A stretch of DNA of 64,000 nt from Atrichornis clamosus (GCA_013400975.1 WBMZ01006396.1:1-64000); one strand, 5' to 3'. Numbered from the stretch's first letter, positions 14,219-26,715 are shown. A program made the numbers and translations. Notes: generated from the sequence alone by a model not told the origin.

Positions 14219-14828
14219 CTTTAGAAAAAGGAAAATCAGGTAAGTCAACAGAAGTAACAACGTGATCTATTGCAGAATTTTAAATCTATATGTATCTTCT
14301 GATGCCAGGTTGGTGTCCCTAATCCTATCTTCTGATGCCAGGTTGGTGTCCCTAATCCTCATCAATATTAAAATAATGAACAGATTTTTCTCATTTCCAT
14401 GTTTCTGAAGCAAACAGTGATTTACTTCCTGTTAAATTAATAGAAAAATTTGGCACAGTAATTTTAACTGAAGTTATAACGAGTAATTTATGGGCCAATG
14501 ATCTTCTGGCACAAGTCTCTATATAACTTGTGAAGTGCTGTTGAACGAAGGCAGAGTTTGTAGCAATCTAACTCAAGATCAATTTTCTTCTATATCAGTC
14601 TTTTTCCAAATAAAAAAAAAAAAGGAGGAAAAGAACAAGTTGTCCTGAAGGTGTTTTCCCTTCTATCTTCCTTTGACATCACATAAGAAACAAAAAAACT
14701 GAGTCAGTAGCATTTGTTTACTTCATTTTAACTTGTCATATGGTGAAGATCCCATCCAAACCTCAAGGCAGGAAGCAGAATTAACTTAAGGAAATCAGGA
14801 AATCACATTTCTTTTAGTGGTAACTAAC
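14219..14828 (-). other. EYS: Intron between exons D and E (610 bp)
   Basis: The intron starts gttagt and ends TTTTCTAAAG. On the + strand it contains an exact 33-bp tandem duplication (14293-14358), which starts 74 bp upstream of the exon E acceptor in transcription order. There is also a poly(A) tract near 14611-14624. No other element was recognised. Confidence 0.75.
14293..14358. repeat. 33-bp direct tandem duplication
   Basis: Two exact copies of a 33-bp unit beginning TATCTTCTGATGCC and ending CCTAATCC, start to start 33 bp (14293 and 14326). The perfect identity points to a recent duplication. It lies 74 bp from exon E on its acceptor side. Confidence 0.95.
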
Positions 14829-14936
14829 CTATTTATGAGATCCAGGCAAGTTCCATTGTTCTTGCAGGGTCTTGATAAGCATTCATTAATCTCCACTTCA
14901 CATAGGGTCCCCGTAAAGCCATGTTGGCAGGAACAC
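14829..14936 (-). CDS. EYS: EGF-repeat coding exon D
   Basis: The exon is 108 nt, with acceptor TTTTTGCTAG and donor AATAG|gttagt. The first base completes the Arg codon from exon C and the next codon is the fifth cysteine of EGF 5 ([12 protein letters not shown]). It then starts EGF 6 ([21 protein letters not shown]). CLSRPC matches the O-glucose consensus and CKNNGTC the O-fucose consensus, and NGT is a sequon. It ends with AG of a split Arg codon, two codons earlier in the domain than the comparable junctions after exons A and C. The length is a multiple of three, so skipping this exon would keep the frame, with loss of the second half of EGF 5 and the first half of EGF 6. Confidence 0.85.
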
Positions 14937-15129
14937 CTAGCAAAAAGGATGTCACTACATTACTTTTTAGGTCATTACAAAGATTCCAGAAAAACATGGC
15001 ATATATTGAGGGATATTAATTAGATGGTACCAAAATCATGATTGCTCTTTTCTGGTCATTACAAAGGGTAGTACTTTAACAAGTGTCACAAGTGCAGTGT
15101 CTCCAGCCCAGTAAATAAGACTTTTGTTG

Positions 15130-15310
15130 TTATTAGTTGAAGGCCACAGGCTTTGTGCTGACCCCACTGTGCAAGGGCTTACTTAGAACTTGCCTTGGCC
15201 TGAGCTGGTTTTCACTTGTTTTGACACCTGCCCTGGAGACAACTAACTGATGCCTCACTTGGTATAGCTTCAGCTCTGGAAAGAGCACCTATGGTGAGGG
15301 TGCAAGACAC
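15130..15310 (+). repeat. Unidentified dispersed repeat, copy 2
   Basis: Shares TTTGTGCTGACCC (15152), CCTGAGCTGG (15199) and AGCTTCAGCTCTGGA (15266) in the same order and similar spacing as the copies at 33138 and, inverted, 2165. It is shorter and more diverged than copy 3, and lies about 40 bp before a CR1. Confidence 0.55.
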
Positions 15311-15349
15311 TGAGAGTTGTTACACATAATAGTCTTTTGTGTTCCACAC

Positions 15350-16170
15350 CTGAAAGATGGGATGCCATACAGAGGAAAATCTTGAGAAGTGGGCCCATGG
15401 GAATCTCATGAGGTTTGTTCAGAACAAGTGTGAGGTTCTGCACCTGTCTCACAGAAAACCTGGTATCGGTATAGGCTGGAGAATGAACAGATCGAGAGCA
15501 GCCTTGCCGAGAAGGACTTGGGGGTGCTGGTGGATGAGAGAGACTGGACATGAACCTGCAATGTGTGATTGCAGCCCAGAAAGCCAATTGTCCTGGTTAT
15601 GTCCAAAGCAGCATGGCCAGCAGGATGAGGGAGGGGATTCTGCCCCTCTTCTCTGCTCTGGTGAAACCCCACCTGCAGTGCTGCATCCAGCATTGGATCC
15701 CAGCACAGGAAGGACATGGACCTGTTGGAGCAAGGAGGGCCACGAAGATGATTAGAGGGTAGGAGCACCTCTCCTATGAGGAGAGGCTGAGGGAATTGTG
15801 TTTGTTCAGCTTGGAAAAGAGACAGCTTAGACCTCGTTGTGACCTTCCAGTTCCTGAAGGGAACCTACAGGAAAGATGGAGAGGGACTTTTTACAAGAGC
15901 ATATAGTGACAGGACAAGAGGGAATGGCTTCACACTAGAAGAGGTTTAGATTAGATGTTAGGAGGAAACACTTTACTGTGAGGATGGTGAGGTACTGGAA
16001 CTGTTGACCCAGAGAAGTTGTGGGGGCTCCATCCCTAAAAGTATTCAAGGCAAGGCTGGATGCCGCTCCGAGCAACTCCGTCTAGTGGAAGGTGTCTCTG
16101 CCAAAGGTAAGAGGTTTGGAGCTAGATGATCTTTAAGGTCCCTTCCAACCCAAACCATCCTATAATTCTA
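15350..16170 (+). mobile_element. CR1 LINE fragment, 3' end
   Basis: About 820 bp covering the reverse-transcriptase C-terminal part ([20 protein letters not shown], then frameshifted pieces) and the 3' untranslated end (GATGATCTTTAAGGTCCC to CCATCCTATAATTCTA). It lies antisense within the intron between exons C and D. Confidence 0.9.
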
Positions 16171-16783
16171 CGTGGGCTGGGGGAGCTGGTAAACAGTGCA
16201 AAGGAAGTAAATTGTAATAAGAAACTATATAAAAACTGCTCCAAAAAGCCCTGAGACTGAAGATGAAAAAATCTCCACTGTGAACATCATACTTCTCCTG
16301 ACAAAGACTTCCAGATGCCAGTGACTTGCAGTAAGACTGACAGTTCTTGACGAAGACCAAAACCACTGATCACAGGACCCAGACAGACATTGTAAGGGTA
16401 ATTATAATATAAGAGACATAATTGCAAGATTTCTTCTATAACAGCTATAACTACATCTTTCATGAAGTTCTATTAATTTCAACTCATATTGTTTGTATTA
16501 TTTTAACTGGACTAACAACAACAGTTTGTCATTTCTTAAAATTAGATTCTTATGATTTTAAGTAGCCCTACAATAAATTCTTGGGTTCACATGTATGGTG
16601 TATATGTATGACTTTCTGCACACAAGAGGATTTAGACTGTAATGTAACTGTCAAACACATTACAAAAAAACCCCTTCATTGAAGGTCAGCAAACATTAGA
16701 CAGGCAAAGTACCAAAGGAATAGTTAGATGATAAATATCCATGTATCATACTGTATATCTGTCATTCAAATAATTTTCCTGAC

Positions 16784-16880
16784 CTGTAGTGGTTGACCCC
16801 GTCCACACAGAGACCTCCATTCTGGCATGGATGGGAGATGCACTCATCACTGTTAACTTCGCAGTAAGTACCCTCAAATC
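16784..16880 (-). CDS. EYS: EGF-repeat coding exon C
   Basis: The exon is 97 nt, with acceptor TGTTTCAG and donor CTACAG|gtcagg. The donor is GT but has C at +3, so it is weaker than those of exons A and B. The first two bases finish the Gly codon begun in exon B, giving the EGF 4 ending GFEGTYC. It then encodes EGF 5 up to the residue before its fifth cysteine ([16 protein letters not shown], then VDGVNHY). CISHPC fits the O-glucose consensus. CQNGGLC has Leu where Ser or Thr would be needed for O-fucose, so this domain is probably not fucosylated. Joined to exon D, it matches the Asx-hydroxylation pattern. It ends with AG of a split Arg codon. Confidence 0.85.
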
Positions 16881-16969
16881 CTGAAACACAAATTTCATTA
16901 ACTGTGAGTGAATGAACTCTACTACTTGATGTGAATAAAAGGGTCACAGATTCTCTTGGAAGTTTGGCT

Positions 16970-17430
16970 GTCTGAGCCTGTGTCTAATTCAGACAGTGCA
17001 AGGGGCAGACCTGAGAAACCTCAGCTGCACTTGGAACTGTTCAAGAAAGAGCTGAGAAAAGCATCAGCAATGGCTGCCTCTTCTCTTTGGAGCATTTAAG
17101 CTGAGGCTCTTGGCCCTTGGAATCTGACTGAGCTGTGTTGCAGCCATGTGCAATGCCCAGCCATGTAGCTGCTTACCTGGCTGCTAACTTTGGCCTTTAG
17201 ACTAGCTTCCTGGCTTGACTTTGGATCTGCCCCATTCCCTGTAGCCTCGACTGGCGATCTGGCATACTCTGCTGATCCTGAACACAGCCACTCTCCCTGT
17301 CCTGCCCACCTCATTCAGGTACTGTTGGACAGTCAGGTCCCTGCCCTGGCAGCCTGGGACTCCTGGCTGACCTTTGCTCCTGGAGGAGCCAGCCCTCGCT
17401 GTTCAGTGGCACTAAGATCAGGATGAAAAG
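16970..17430. repeat. GC-richer block of unknown origin
   Basis: Distinct in composition from its AT-rich flanks. Near its end it carries GGCACTAAGATCAGGATG (17408 on), which closely matches GGCACTAAGATGAGGATG at 11105. It is possibly a retroelement or LTR remnant, but I recognise no family and no coding frame of note. Confidence 0.35.
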
Positions 17431-20400
17431 TGGAATTAATCCTTAAAACTTTCTCCAAATATACTGGGGAAATGTAACCCATTTTAAAGGGCTGAAAAAG
17501 CTTTCTTGGGGAGTGTGGGACAAAATTCAGAAACTAGAAGCTAATTCAGTAATTAATATCTTATGGAGCATGGTGGAATTTAGAGAGACCACATTTATTC
17601 AAAGCAGTCAGTAGCTGAGAAAATAAAACCTGGTTTTAATATTTAAATGAAGAAAAAATGTGATTAAGATCTTATCTGCACAGTACATTATTTGCATAAT
17701 ACATTACATTTAGCTCTGTAAATGTTCCAGAATATGTGCTAAAGAGAAATAAGACATTTTTCAGTGATACATGAACCCTATTTCTGCTCTTAGACATCAT
17801 ACTGCATCTTACAACATTCACATAAATGTTCTGCTAGATGGATAACTGTGTTAAAATTCTATACATACAGTGAATAAACTACAGCTACTTAGATGAATTT
17901 TGCTCAAATTAGATGTCTTTGTTTTCAATTGACGTAGAAATGAAACCATTACAATGAGCAAATTATTTGCATTGTAGTGACTATAATATGTGAGCCCTGA
18001 TTGCAGGTTGAATAAAGACCATTTACAGAATTCACCAAAGTGTTTTTGAATATCACTAAGATAAAAAATTAAGTTAAAGCAATTATAAAAATAGCCATTG
18101 AAATTCAGTATATATTACTATTAATATTAATAGCATATATTACTACTGATATGGTGAAGGTTCTACTGGATTCTTTGTCAAAACAACAAGCAAAAATTGT
18201 ATTCTGTTCCTTTTTAGATATCCAAATAAGGATAGTAATTTATTTTATTGTTATATAATATATTTGTAGTCTCCAAAGTACTTAATGAAAGTGGGGAAAT
18301 CATAAAAGACCACTGTTAGAATAGCATGGCTTATTTTTCTCTAGAAAATGTAATTACTGGAAAAAATAAGTGTCTTGGTCAGTGTTGTAGGGAAAGCTGC
18401 AGAAAAAAATCTCTACTGGCACTCCAAAATAGGATCTAAACCTGAGCCCACATCAAAGCAGTTAGTATTTTCTTCTTACCAGGATTATTTCTGTTCAATA
18501 ACTTGCAGGGCTAGACCTGACTGAAATGAGCTCTTAATATTTGCTGTAGGCTTCATAGTGAAGTCTGCTAGAAAGCTGGAAAAATAAAGCCTGGAACACA
18601 TCTCAAACTAACATTTCAATTACAGTCACTTATACTGTTATGATGTTATTCTTTTTTTCAGAAATGTCATGAGCAGGAAGGGATACCCTCATTTCCTGTG
18701 TGCATGATTTTTCACAAAAAACCCAGACAAACAAAGAAAACCCCAAAACCAACCAAAAAAGCCCACAAAACTGCCTCAAAATGTAAGAGAATTGTCATAA
18801 TAGGGACAAAAATTCCATCCCAGTGTACTGCTTTGAAGTAGCTCCCTCATCACAGGCAACCTTGTCGTATTCTGTATGGTTTAGTTTATTATGTGCTAGT
18901 GGACCTGAACCAGTGAACAATAAAAATATTTTTCTTATCTGTAGCATGTGTAATCTGCATCTTACTGCTGCAACTTGAACCTTCATCTATATCTGCCTGT
19001 AGTTTGATTAAGGAAGAAAGAAAGGTAAAAAAACTGTAAACTAGAATGCCACTGACCAATTTCAGTACTAGATCTGGTTACCTGAGTAGGCAGCAGCTAC
19101 TGACACACACAAAAAACCTTGAGTAGCTATTCTTTTGATACATACAGTGCCACCACGTAACAGCAGAAGGGATGATAACATGTTTCTCTAACTCTGGTTT
19201 AATTAAGAAATTGGAGGACATAGTGAATGTAAGAGACCAGGACTTCAAGGACCCTCTGTAGTCAACTTCTGAATCTGTGATTTCTCATTTATTTGTAATG
19301 TTTGACATTTCTGAAGCTAAGTTTGGTTACCGAGTGGAAGCCTGTGTCAATAGGCAGGGAAAGCGGAACTTAACTGAAAAGGAGAACACTGAAAGTAAAC
19401 CAATTAACATTATAAATAACTCACAGATACATAGATTTTAGCTGTATAAGGTAATCACAGAAGGGCTGCAAAAATAACAAAGTAAAACTTAAAAAACGAT
19501 TAACAGCTTTTATACAAAATAGCTTCTTATTCTTTTGTGATACTGTAGAATATTTAAGCAAGTATCTTAAAAAAATACCACAGTTATCAGATTAGAATAC
19601 ATAAAATGGAAAATGGAGGTATTGCTCATTCTGCTTTTGCCTATCATCCCCACTGGTTATAGATGTTTTATAGTCTTTTTGAAGTAAATAATATGGATGT
19701 GAATATATAAAGCGTTATTTAAACACATTTTTCAGACGCAGTAGTACACAGTTTTCCAGCCCATCGCAACATATCAATACCTTGAAAAGACAAAGTAAGA
19801 AAACATGCAGCGGGCATTCTACTTTATCTAATTTTCCTGCAAATGGAAAAAAATAATATTTTCATCACAAAATTTTACTGGCTAATAAGAATCTAGGTGT
19901 TCAATTTACTATAATATTGTCTTATGATTACTGACAAATTAGCTCAGTCCTTTTTTATTAAAGAAGTAATTAATTTTTTTCTTAATGACATATACTATTA
20001 CAAATTACAGAGAACTATTGAGTTGATATTTTGATCCACACTGAAAACTTGTGAACTAATGTAGTGACTTTTTCTGAGACATTTTTACCATTTCTACCAT
20101 TTTTTACAGAAGATTTAATAAAAAATGGTTATTGAGAAACACCCAAGTCTGCTTAAACAGACCCCAACATATTATTTCATTCATAATTTCTGTATATGTA
20201 GTATATTTAGAATTTATGAAGATTGTAGAAAGGCCCTTTCAACAAAAACATATTACAATAATTTTAATTCAGGCCTTAAATATGTTCTCAGAGTAAATCA
20301 CGAAAATAAAGCAGTGCAACACTATGCACATCACTCATACAAAAAGGAAAGGTCAAATCTCAAAATGAATACTGCAGAATTAGGATTAAAATATTAATAA

Positions 20401-22459
20401 AACTTTTATTTTATGAATAAATTTGAACAGGCACCAGTCCTACTACTTTCAAATTCAAAAGACTACTTAAAACACTCATACCTGAGTGGAACTGGTTTAA
20501 AGAGAGATTTGGCTGTGTATTTATGGTGCTTGTTGAAGCTGAGCTGCCTCATGAGCCTAACATGTAAGGACTCTCATATTTCACATGAGAGTCATACACA
20601 ATTTAAAGGGTAATGTAATACATTAGGTTATTTTGTATAAGCTAAAACTACTGCCGTATATAGCCAAGATCTTCTGGGATGCTTAAACTAAAATTAGTGT
20701 AGGGATGTAATTTTTACAGCAATGTAGACATGTTTCTGAATTATTTCATGTGTTGCAAGAGGAAATTTTTAAAAAAGACAATGAGAGCAATTGCCTTAAA
20801 ATGTTTAACATGTCAAATATATCACTGTATAAAACTATTTTGCAAATCATCACATTACCAGTCTGATAACAGGCTTGCTATTGTAAAACGGTTTTTACTT
20901 ATCAAACATATTTTACTGTATTTTTCATGTCACATTAGAAAAGTTGAAGGTGCAAACAGAATATCATACATATTGCTGGCATCCACATTGGGGTTTTTTA
21001 ATCAAAGGGATACAAAAATCTGTTTAAAACATCTATTCATTATTTTATTTAATATGTATAGGTATATTTGAGGAAGTATCTAAAAATATTAACAATTTTT
21101 GTATCAACATTTTCAAGACTTACAGAAGTGAACAAAGATGAAAAACAATTGAAAATCATTACAATTCTTTGTGTTAGAAAATATACTCTTCTGTGTAGTT
21201 TTAATTTTTCAGGTGGCATGAAAGTCACTTTAATGATATGAGGTCTAGAACATCTTGAATGTTGTTACGTAAGATGAGACAGATGCTATTGTTCCTTCTG
21301 TTTCTCTGAAATATAGAAAATGGATCCTGCATTTTTCAACTCTGTCTGTGGGCCTTCTGGGAGCTGCAAAATGATGGAACATGCCGAGTATAGAAGCCCG
21401 GTATCTGCTGTCACAGTTATGGCCATTTTCATCTGCTTTTTCCATTGCAGAGAAATATTACAGAATTGACTTCTGCAGGTAATAGGATTCTAACAGGACA
21501 CTTTTGCCGTAAGCTCTCTCCTGTTTTACTCATCAGCAGAGTATCATGGATTGTATTTGTTTCCTTACCATGAACTATTTATGAATCAATGTTTGCAAAG
21601 AGCAGAGATATCATAACAGCCCCATAATCACTAGTTCAGGTACTTAGGTTGCTCAGCACAACATAGGTAGGTACATATATCAACATCAAGGGTGTGTAAA
21701 ATATTAGGCACTGTAAAAAGGCTATTTCCCGCTGTGAATTATGTATGTGTGTGTCTGAAAAAGAAACTAGTACTGAAGGGCTCAGAAATCTGACAATGGC
21801 AAACTCCAATTTATATAACTTCTGTTTTTCAGCATCTGCTCATTATTTATGCTTGGTATTATAAATTTGTACATTATGATAATTTTCACTTAGCCTCTTC
21901 CAGACATGGACTGAAAAATATTTTGCCTCAGTTCAAACTTCAAGCTGTAAGATGCTCTAGACCAAACAAAAGTAATCACTAGCATCTGGAAGAAAAGGGT
22001 ATTAAAAAGATAAAAGGTGTCATGGAAAGAGCTATTGACAGTAGTCTGATAAAAGAGGTGAAAAAGTCCTGGAAATAACTGTTTAAAATGAGAAATTCAG
22101 AAATTACCTTGAAGCATCAAGAAAGTATTGCTTTTAGAAAGAATACTTGAAGGATAAAGAAAAAATAGGGTGGTTAATTCCAGTACAAACTCTATTTATT
22201 TTTTCTCCTTAGAGATGAGTGCTCTTCCTATCTTTCCCTACACACTTAAACTGGTTGTAACCTTAAGTCACATGCAATTCCTTTTGCATCAACCAGTTTT
22301 TCAACTTCTCAACTTCTAGCTTTAGCTCTTTAAAGCTACAATGTGCACAAATAAGATGACAAAACTTTTGTGTACTTGTGTGCTGTAATGACATAAGTTG
22401 CTGCTCCCTGTTCTTTTTACTCCTCTTTAAAACTGTGCTTCCCAGAATGATGTAGATTT

Positions 22460-22490
22460 AAACAAACAAACAAACAAACAAACAAAACCC
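22460..22490. repeat. (AAAC)n microsatellite with C run
   Basis: About six AAAC units followed by six C residues. Simple repeat. Confidence 0.9.
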
Positions 22491-25419
22491 CCCACTCTCT
22501 ACAGCAATAATAATCCAGCAACAGGCAACTGGTAAAGGATTCAGCCTGTCTACCATCTGAAAGAATTGTCCTAAGCTGCCTAAAAGGTCAGCGGAGTGAC
22601 ATATATATTTCTGTGGCATCAGCCATTTGACTTTGTATGTCTGCTTTTGGGTGAAATGAATTACCTCAGAAAATGATACCATCTTAATGTAATACTGTGG
22701 ACATCTACATCTGGTCAAATTAATCCAGACATTTCCAGTATATTTCTGTCAACCGTACATACATTATTCCATTGATCTAATTTCTCTTCTGAGTATCATA
22801 ACTGATTAAAATGTTACTGAGTTAACACAATTCTGACTAAGTAATCCATATTTTTGAAAAGAGTAGATAAAGATTTGATATGAATGCACCCTATATATAT
22901 GCAACATAATGTGCAATGTATAGCATTTCCTGATAGTTTTTCCATCACAACCTAACAAATAAGGGGAAAATTGCTTCCATTTTAATAGGGAGGCTGCATA
23001 AACATTCTGAGCTTATCCTATCCATATTACTTGGACTAATGAAGGAAGTTCTACATATAATTTTAAAGAGAAATTAATTTCTACCTTCTAAGAAGCAGGA
23101 ACTTTAGGAACCATGTTAATTCAACAATCTTGCACTTTCCTTCCTGTCTTTATGTCAGCAACAACTATATCTGCTGTTCCTACTAACCTTGCCTTGCTAC
23201 TATACATACATCTACTAGTAGTTCTCATAGAAGAATAAATCACTGTTAAAAAAGTCTTATTAGAAAACACTAGATATTTTCTGGCCCATAGTTTATTGCA
23301 AATTATTTTTTTATCTTGTTATTCTCTGTAATATTTATGTGCTTGCAATTCCACAGGTTTCACACTTTGTGAAAAGTGTTACCTTTTATCTCCCATTTCA
23401 TCATTAATTAAACTTGTTGTTCAGCAGTCCTAGTCAGAGAGTCAATCTTGCACTCGGTAGTTGTATGCTCTTTCATAGTTTTCCTTCATTTTGAGCACAT
23501 CTTATTCAGTAATTTTTTTTTGTCTTGAAACACAGTTCTAAAAAAGCTTCACTATTTTTACTAACCTGTCCTTTGGGTTGTCTGTACCAAACTAACACTT
23601 TTGTGCTTGGCATTCTCTAGAACAGCATGGTCTAATGCCCATACTCTTGCTTATTTACCCTCTAATTTACTAATATATACAGTTGAATTGCTCTTTGGAT
23701 CTTTTGCATGTAGACCTTCTAGGGAATTTTCAAATGGTAGCCCAGGCTCAGGTACAAATATTTCAACATTATTTAAATTCTATGGTTTTGCTCACATGTC
23801 CTGCCTTGCTCTTCTGTTAAACTAAATTTTCATTTCTATTATTAAGATTAATTCCAAGAATGAAATTCTCTAATACCAGAAAAGCATGTTGATAAATTAA
23901 ACAACAAAAATTTTACTATTTGCCTGAAGCTGTCCATTCCTCCTCTGTTTTGTTTGCATTTAGCATGTAGTATTTAAGGAGATTCAGTGCTGGCTATATG
24001 CATAACAGTTCAAACCTCCATGTCCTCCCAGTTGCCTCGATCAAACCATTGCTTATCAATTACTGGCAAAGTATCTAAGATGAGATGTTTTCTTCACACC
24101 TTTTGGGAGACTTGTTCTACAGCAGTGATTCCTAAGCTTTTGCATTAATGGCCCTCCCTACAACATTCTTGCAACCATGAATATACCAGTGTGCACTTGT
24201 AGAGGTCATAATTTTTTAAACTGTTTAACCTGCTTGTGTGAACGATTGAACTTAAAGTCATGGTCTAACACTGTTCCGTAATCTATAATACGAGAGCTCT
24301 GTTTTCTTACACAAATATTATAATCCAGCTCCTTGCAGAAAGAAAACCCCTATACCTAGGGCAGACAGCTCAAGAGGAGGTTTTATATTAATGCTATCTA
24401 TAGAATTTTAGAAGCCTTTAAAGCAAAAACAGACAACTGCAGTTCGCTGACATACATACAGGAACAAAGATGCACAGTTTTGCTTTATACTACAACTAAT
24501 CATTACTTAATTACCTTCCTATCAATTTGGTGTTAGCAATCCTGTCCTAAACTAACATCTTACATCAACTTTGGTTCTGCCCAATTTATATTCTATCCTC
24601 TTTTGTCTTCTCTGACCTAGCCCAGCTCCCTTTAGTCAGTGGATATTCTCTTCTTCTGAATATGTATCACAGTCAATCATATAATTTATGGTCCTGTTGT
24701 ACCCATCTCAGATATGGTGTTCTATAGATAATTATTAGAATTTGGTAAGCACGGCTACATTTTGTGACTCCCATTAAATCAGACTCATATTTTCTAATGA
24801 CTGGACTATTAACTGCTGGCAAGTTTAATCCACATGCCATTTACTACTAAGTCAAGTGTCTTGGATTAATCTAGCTATGTCAGTGTGATTGCCCTTTGTG
24901 ATCAGCTCTACAATCCTGACAAGTTCATCAGGAGAAAAAGGGAGGCACATAGCAGACAAAAAAGAATGAATAATAGAAAAGAAGACAGCTGAGGAATTAG
25001 ATTTCCTGAAACTGTTTTCAACTAAAATTCTGTATTTTTCTGTCTCTTCTTTTTAGGATAAGAGTCCTGAATAAATGGTTGCATTTTTCCTAGCATGAAT
25101 GATTAACTCACTTTATGAATTATGACTTCCCCTTTTCAATGCTGAATTTTCCATTTTCCAAGATTTGTTAGTAGTATATGCTGCTGATTCACATAACTCC
25201 ACTACTGCTTCCCTGAAGATTCCTAGCTTCAATAATTCTGAAAGATTCCATCAAAGCTCCCTGAGAATCCTGGAGAAAAGTTTTTTTGATTCTTCAGAAA
25301 CTGCACAAAAATGTTTGGAAAAGATGAGTTTTCTGAGGAATGTTAAGAAAAGACTTGAGTTACATGTCTCTCTACAGATCATTTCTGGGAAAGGTTTCAA
25401 AAAATCAATAGCTTGTGTC

Positions 25420-25447
25420 AAAAGCTGTTTTTTGAAAAACAGCTTTT
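25420..25447. repeat. Perfect inverted repeat, 13-bp arms, 2-bp spacer
   Basis: AAAAGCTGTTTTT, then TG, then AAAAACAGCTTTT. It could form a hairpin in either strand. No gene-level context. Confidence 0.9.
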
Positions 25448-26455
25448 CTTAAAGCTGCTTCAATAAGCAACTTGCATACCTCCCTTGTGACTTTTTTTTT
25501 AAACTCAGCAACTTGTGGCAACCTTTACCTTAATAGTAAAAACCCCCAAGGTATTATATACTCCTGATTCCTAGATATTATATTCATATCTTTGTAACTT
25601 AGTAAAAAAACAACTAATACTATTGTCATGTAACACTGCAATTAATATATTTGCTTTCCTTGGTCCTTAGGATGGTCGTACCTTTATAGAAATAACACTG
25701 ATGACTTCAAAGTCCTGCCTAAATTCAAGATTCAGTAATTGTAGTTCTCCCCTACTTAAATTTTCTGTTTTCACTGCAGTAGTTAATTAGTTAATGTATT
25801 CTTCAATTCCTACACAGAATTGCACACCGATGTTCTGCACAGTTAGACTGTTCCGTTCCACCTTAGCAGTTCTTGTACATCAAGGGAGAGATTGTGTCTT
25901 TTAAGCTATGGCCCAGGAAAGCTGTCAGCACCTGTTGTGATTTTTGTTGTTGTGCATACAGGGAGCAACCCGCTATATCCATTAGGCAAGGGAAGATTAC
26001 TTCCCTGATGTGCCAGGCCTTCCTGACAGCTCAGCAGGAAGAGAAACCATTTCCAACTTGCTCCCATTTTTGTACTTTCACCAATTTGCATATATTTTTT
26101 CTAAATCTGCCTGTCTGTTTTGTCAATTTAGTTTGTCAGCTCTGCTGGCCAGGTAACATCCATCTCTCTGTCGTCGTAACAACTGACTCAGAATTAGTAA
26201 TTCTGAGTGCTGAATCTAAACCACCATAGGTTTAATAAGTATTGTAATATAAGAGATTAATAACAGGTAAACTGACAGATATCTTTCCAGTCTTTTAGCA
26301 TAACTGATGGACGTGCTGCAATTCATGATGCTTTTATGTGCTTTGAAATGTATGCTTTTCTACTTACACTGAAGATAGCGATACATTCAACACATATTTG
26401 CAACTTTTCTGCAGTACAATGGATAATGGAAGACATTAACTGTTCCAGTTCTTAC

Positions 26456-26715
26456 CTGTTTTGCAAATGCACATTGGATTTCCATCTACTTGTGCCAAGC
26501 ACGTTGAATTGTTAATGCATGGATTGTAGGGCAGCTCACAGGGACTGAAGCGCTGGTGGCAGAAGTCTCCGGTATAAAATGGAGGACAAATGCATACAAA
26601 CTGCCCCTGCTTCACAGATTCATAACAGGTGGCTCCATTCAAGCATGGTTCAGATTCACATTCATTTATGTCTTCACTGCAGTCTGGCCCTGTCCACCCT
26701 GCTGTACACGTGCAT
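26456..26715 (-). CDS. EYS: EGF-repeat coding exon B (largest exon; spans three EGF domains)
   Basis: The acceptor is a strong pyrimidine tract ending CTCCAG and the donor is ACAG|gtaaga. At 260 nt it starts with the last base of the Arg codon from exon A and ends with the first base of a Gly codon. It completes EGF 2 ([12 protein letters not shown]), encodes all of EGF 3 ([12 protein letters not shown] onward to PPFYTGDFC) and most of EGF 4 ([16 protein letters not shown] to MCICKT). EGF 3 has the DINE calcium-binding start, CESEPC for O-glucosylation and CLNGATC for O-fucosylation. EGF 4 lacks the calcium-binding leader, has a longer gap between its first two cysteines (CELPYNPC) and holds overlapping N-glycosylation sequons in NNST. 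The 21.8-kb intron on its 5' side and 9.6-kb intron on its 3' side fit a very large host gene. Confidence 0.85.

Larger units (their letters stand above)
14937..16783 (-). other. EYS: Intron between exons C and D (1,847 bp)
   Basis: The intron starts gtcagg and ends TTTTTGCTAG. More than half of it is repeat-derived: dispersed repeat copy 2 at about 15130-15310 and a CR1 3' fragment at 15350-16170, both in + orientation and so antisense to the gene. The rest is unremarkable AT-rich sequence. Confidence 0.75.
16881..26455 (-). other. EYS: Intron between exons B and C (9,575 bp)
   Basis: Mostly AT-rich with no recognised long element. Exceptions are the GC-richer block at about 16970-17430, an A/C-rich tract at 18715-18775, an (AAAC)n microsatellite at 22460-22487 followed by a C run, and a perfect 13-bp-arm hairpin at 25420-25447. 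The region has few CR1 insertions compared with the rest of the window. Confidence 0.75.

Noticed and set aside
15357..15768. Overlapping frames of 94-132 codons on both strands
   Set aside because: All lie within the CR1 fragment at 15350-16170 and match its frames or their shadows.
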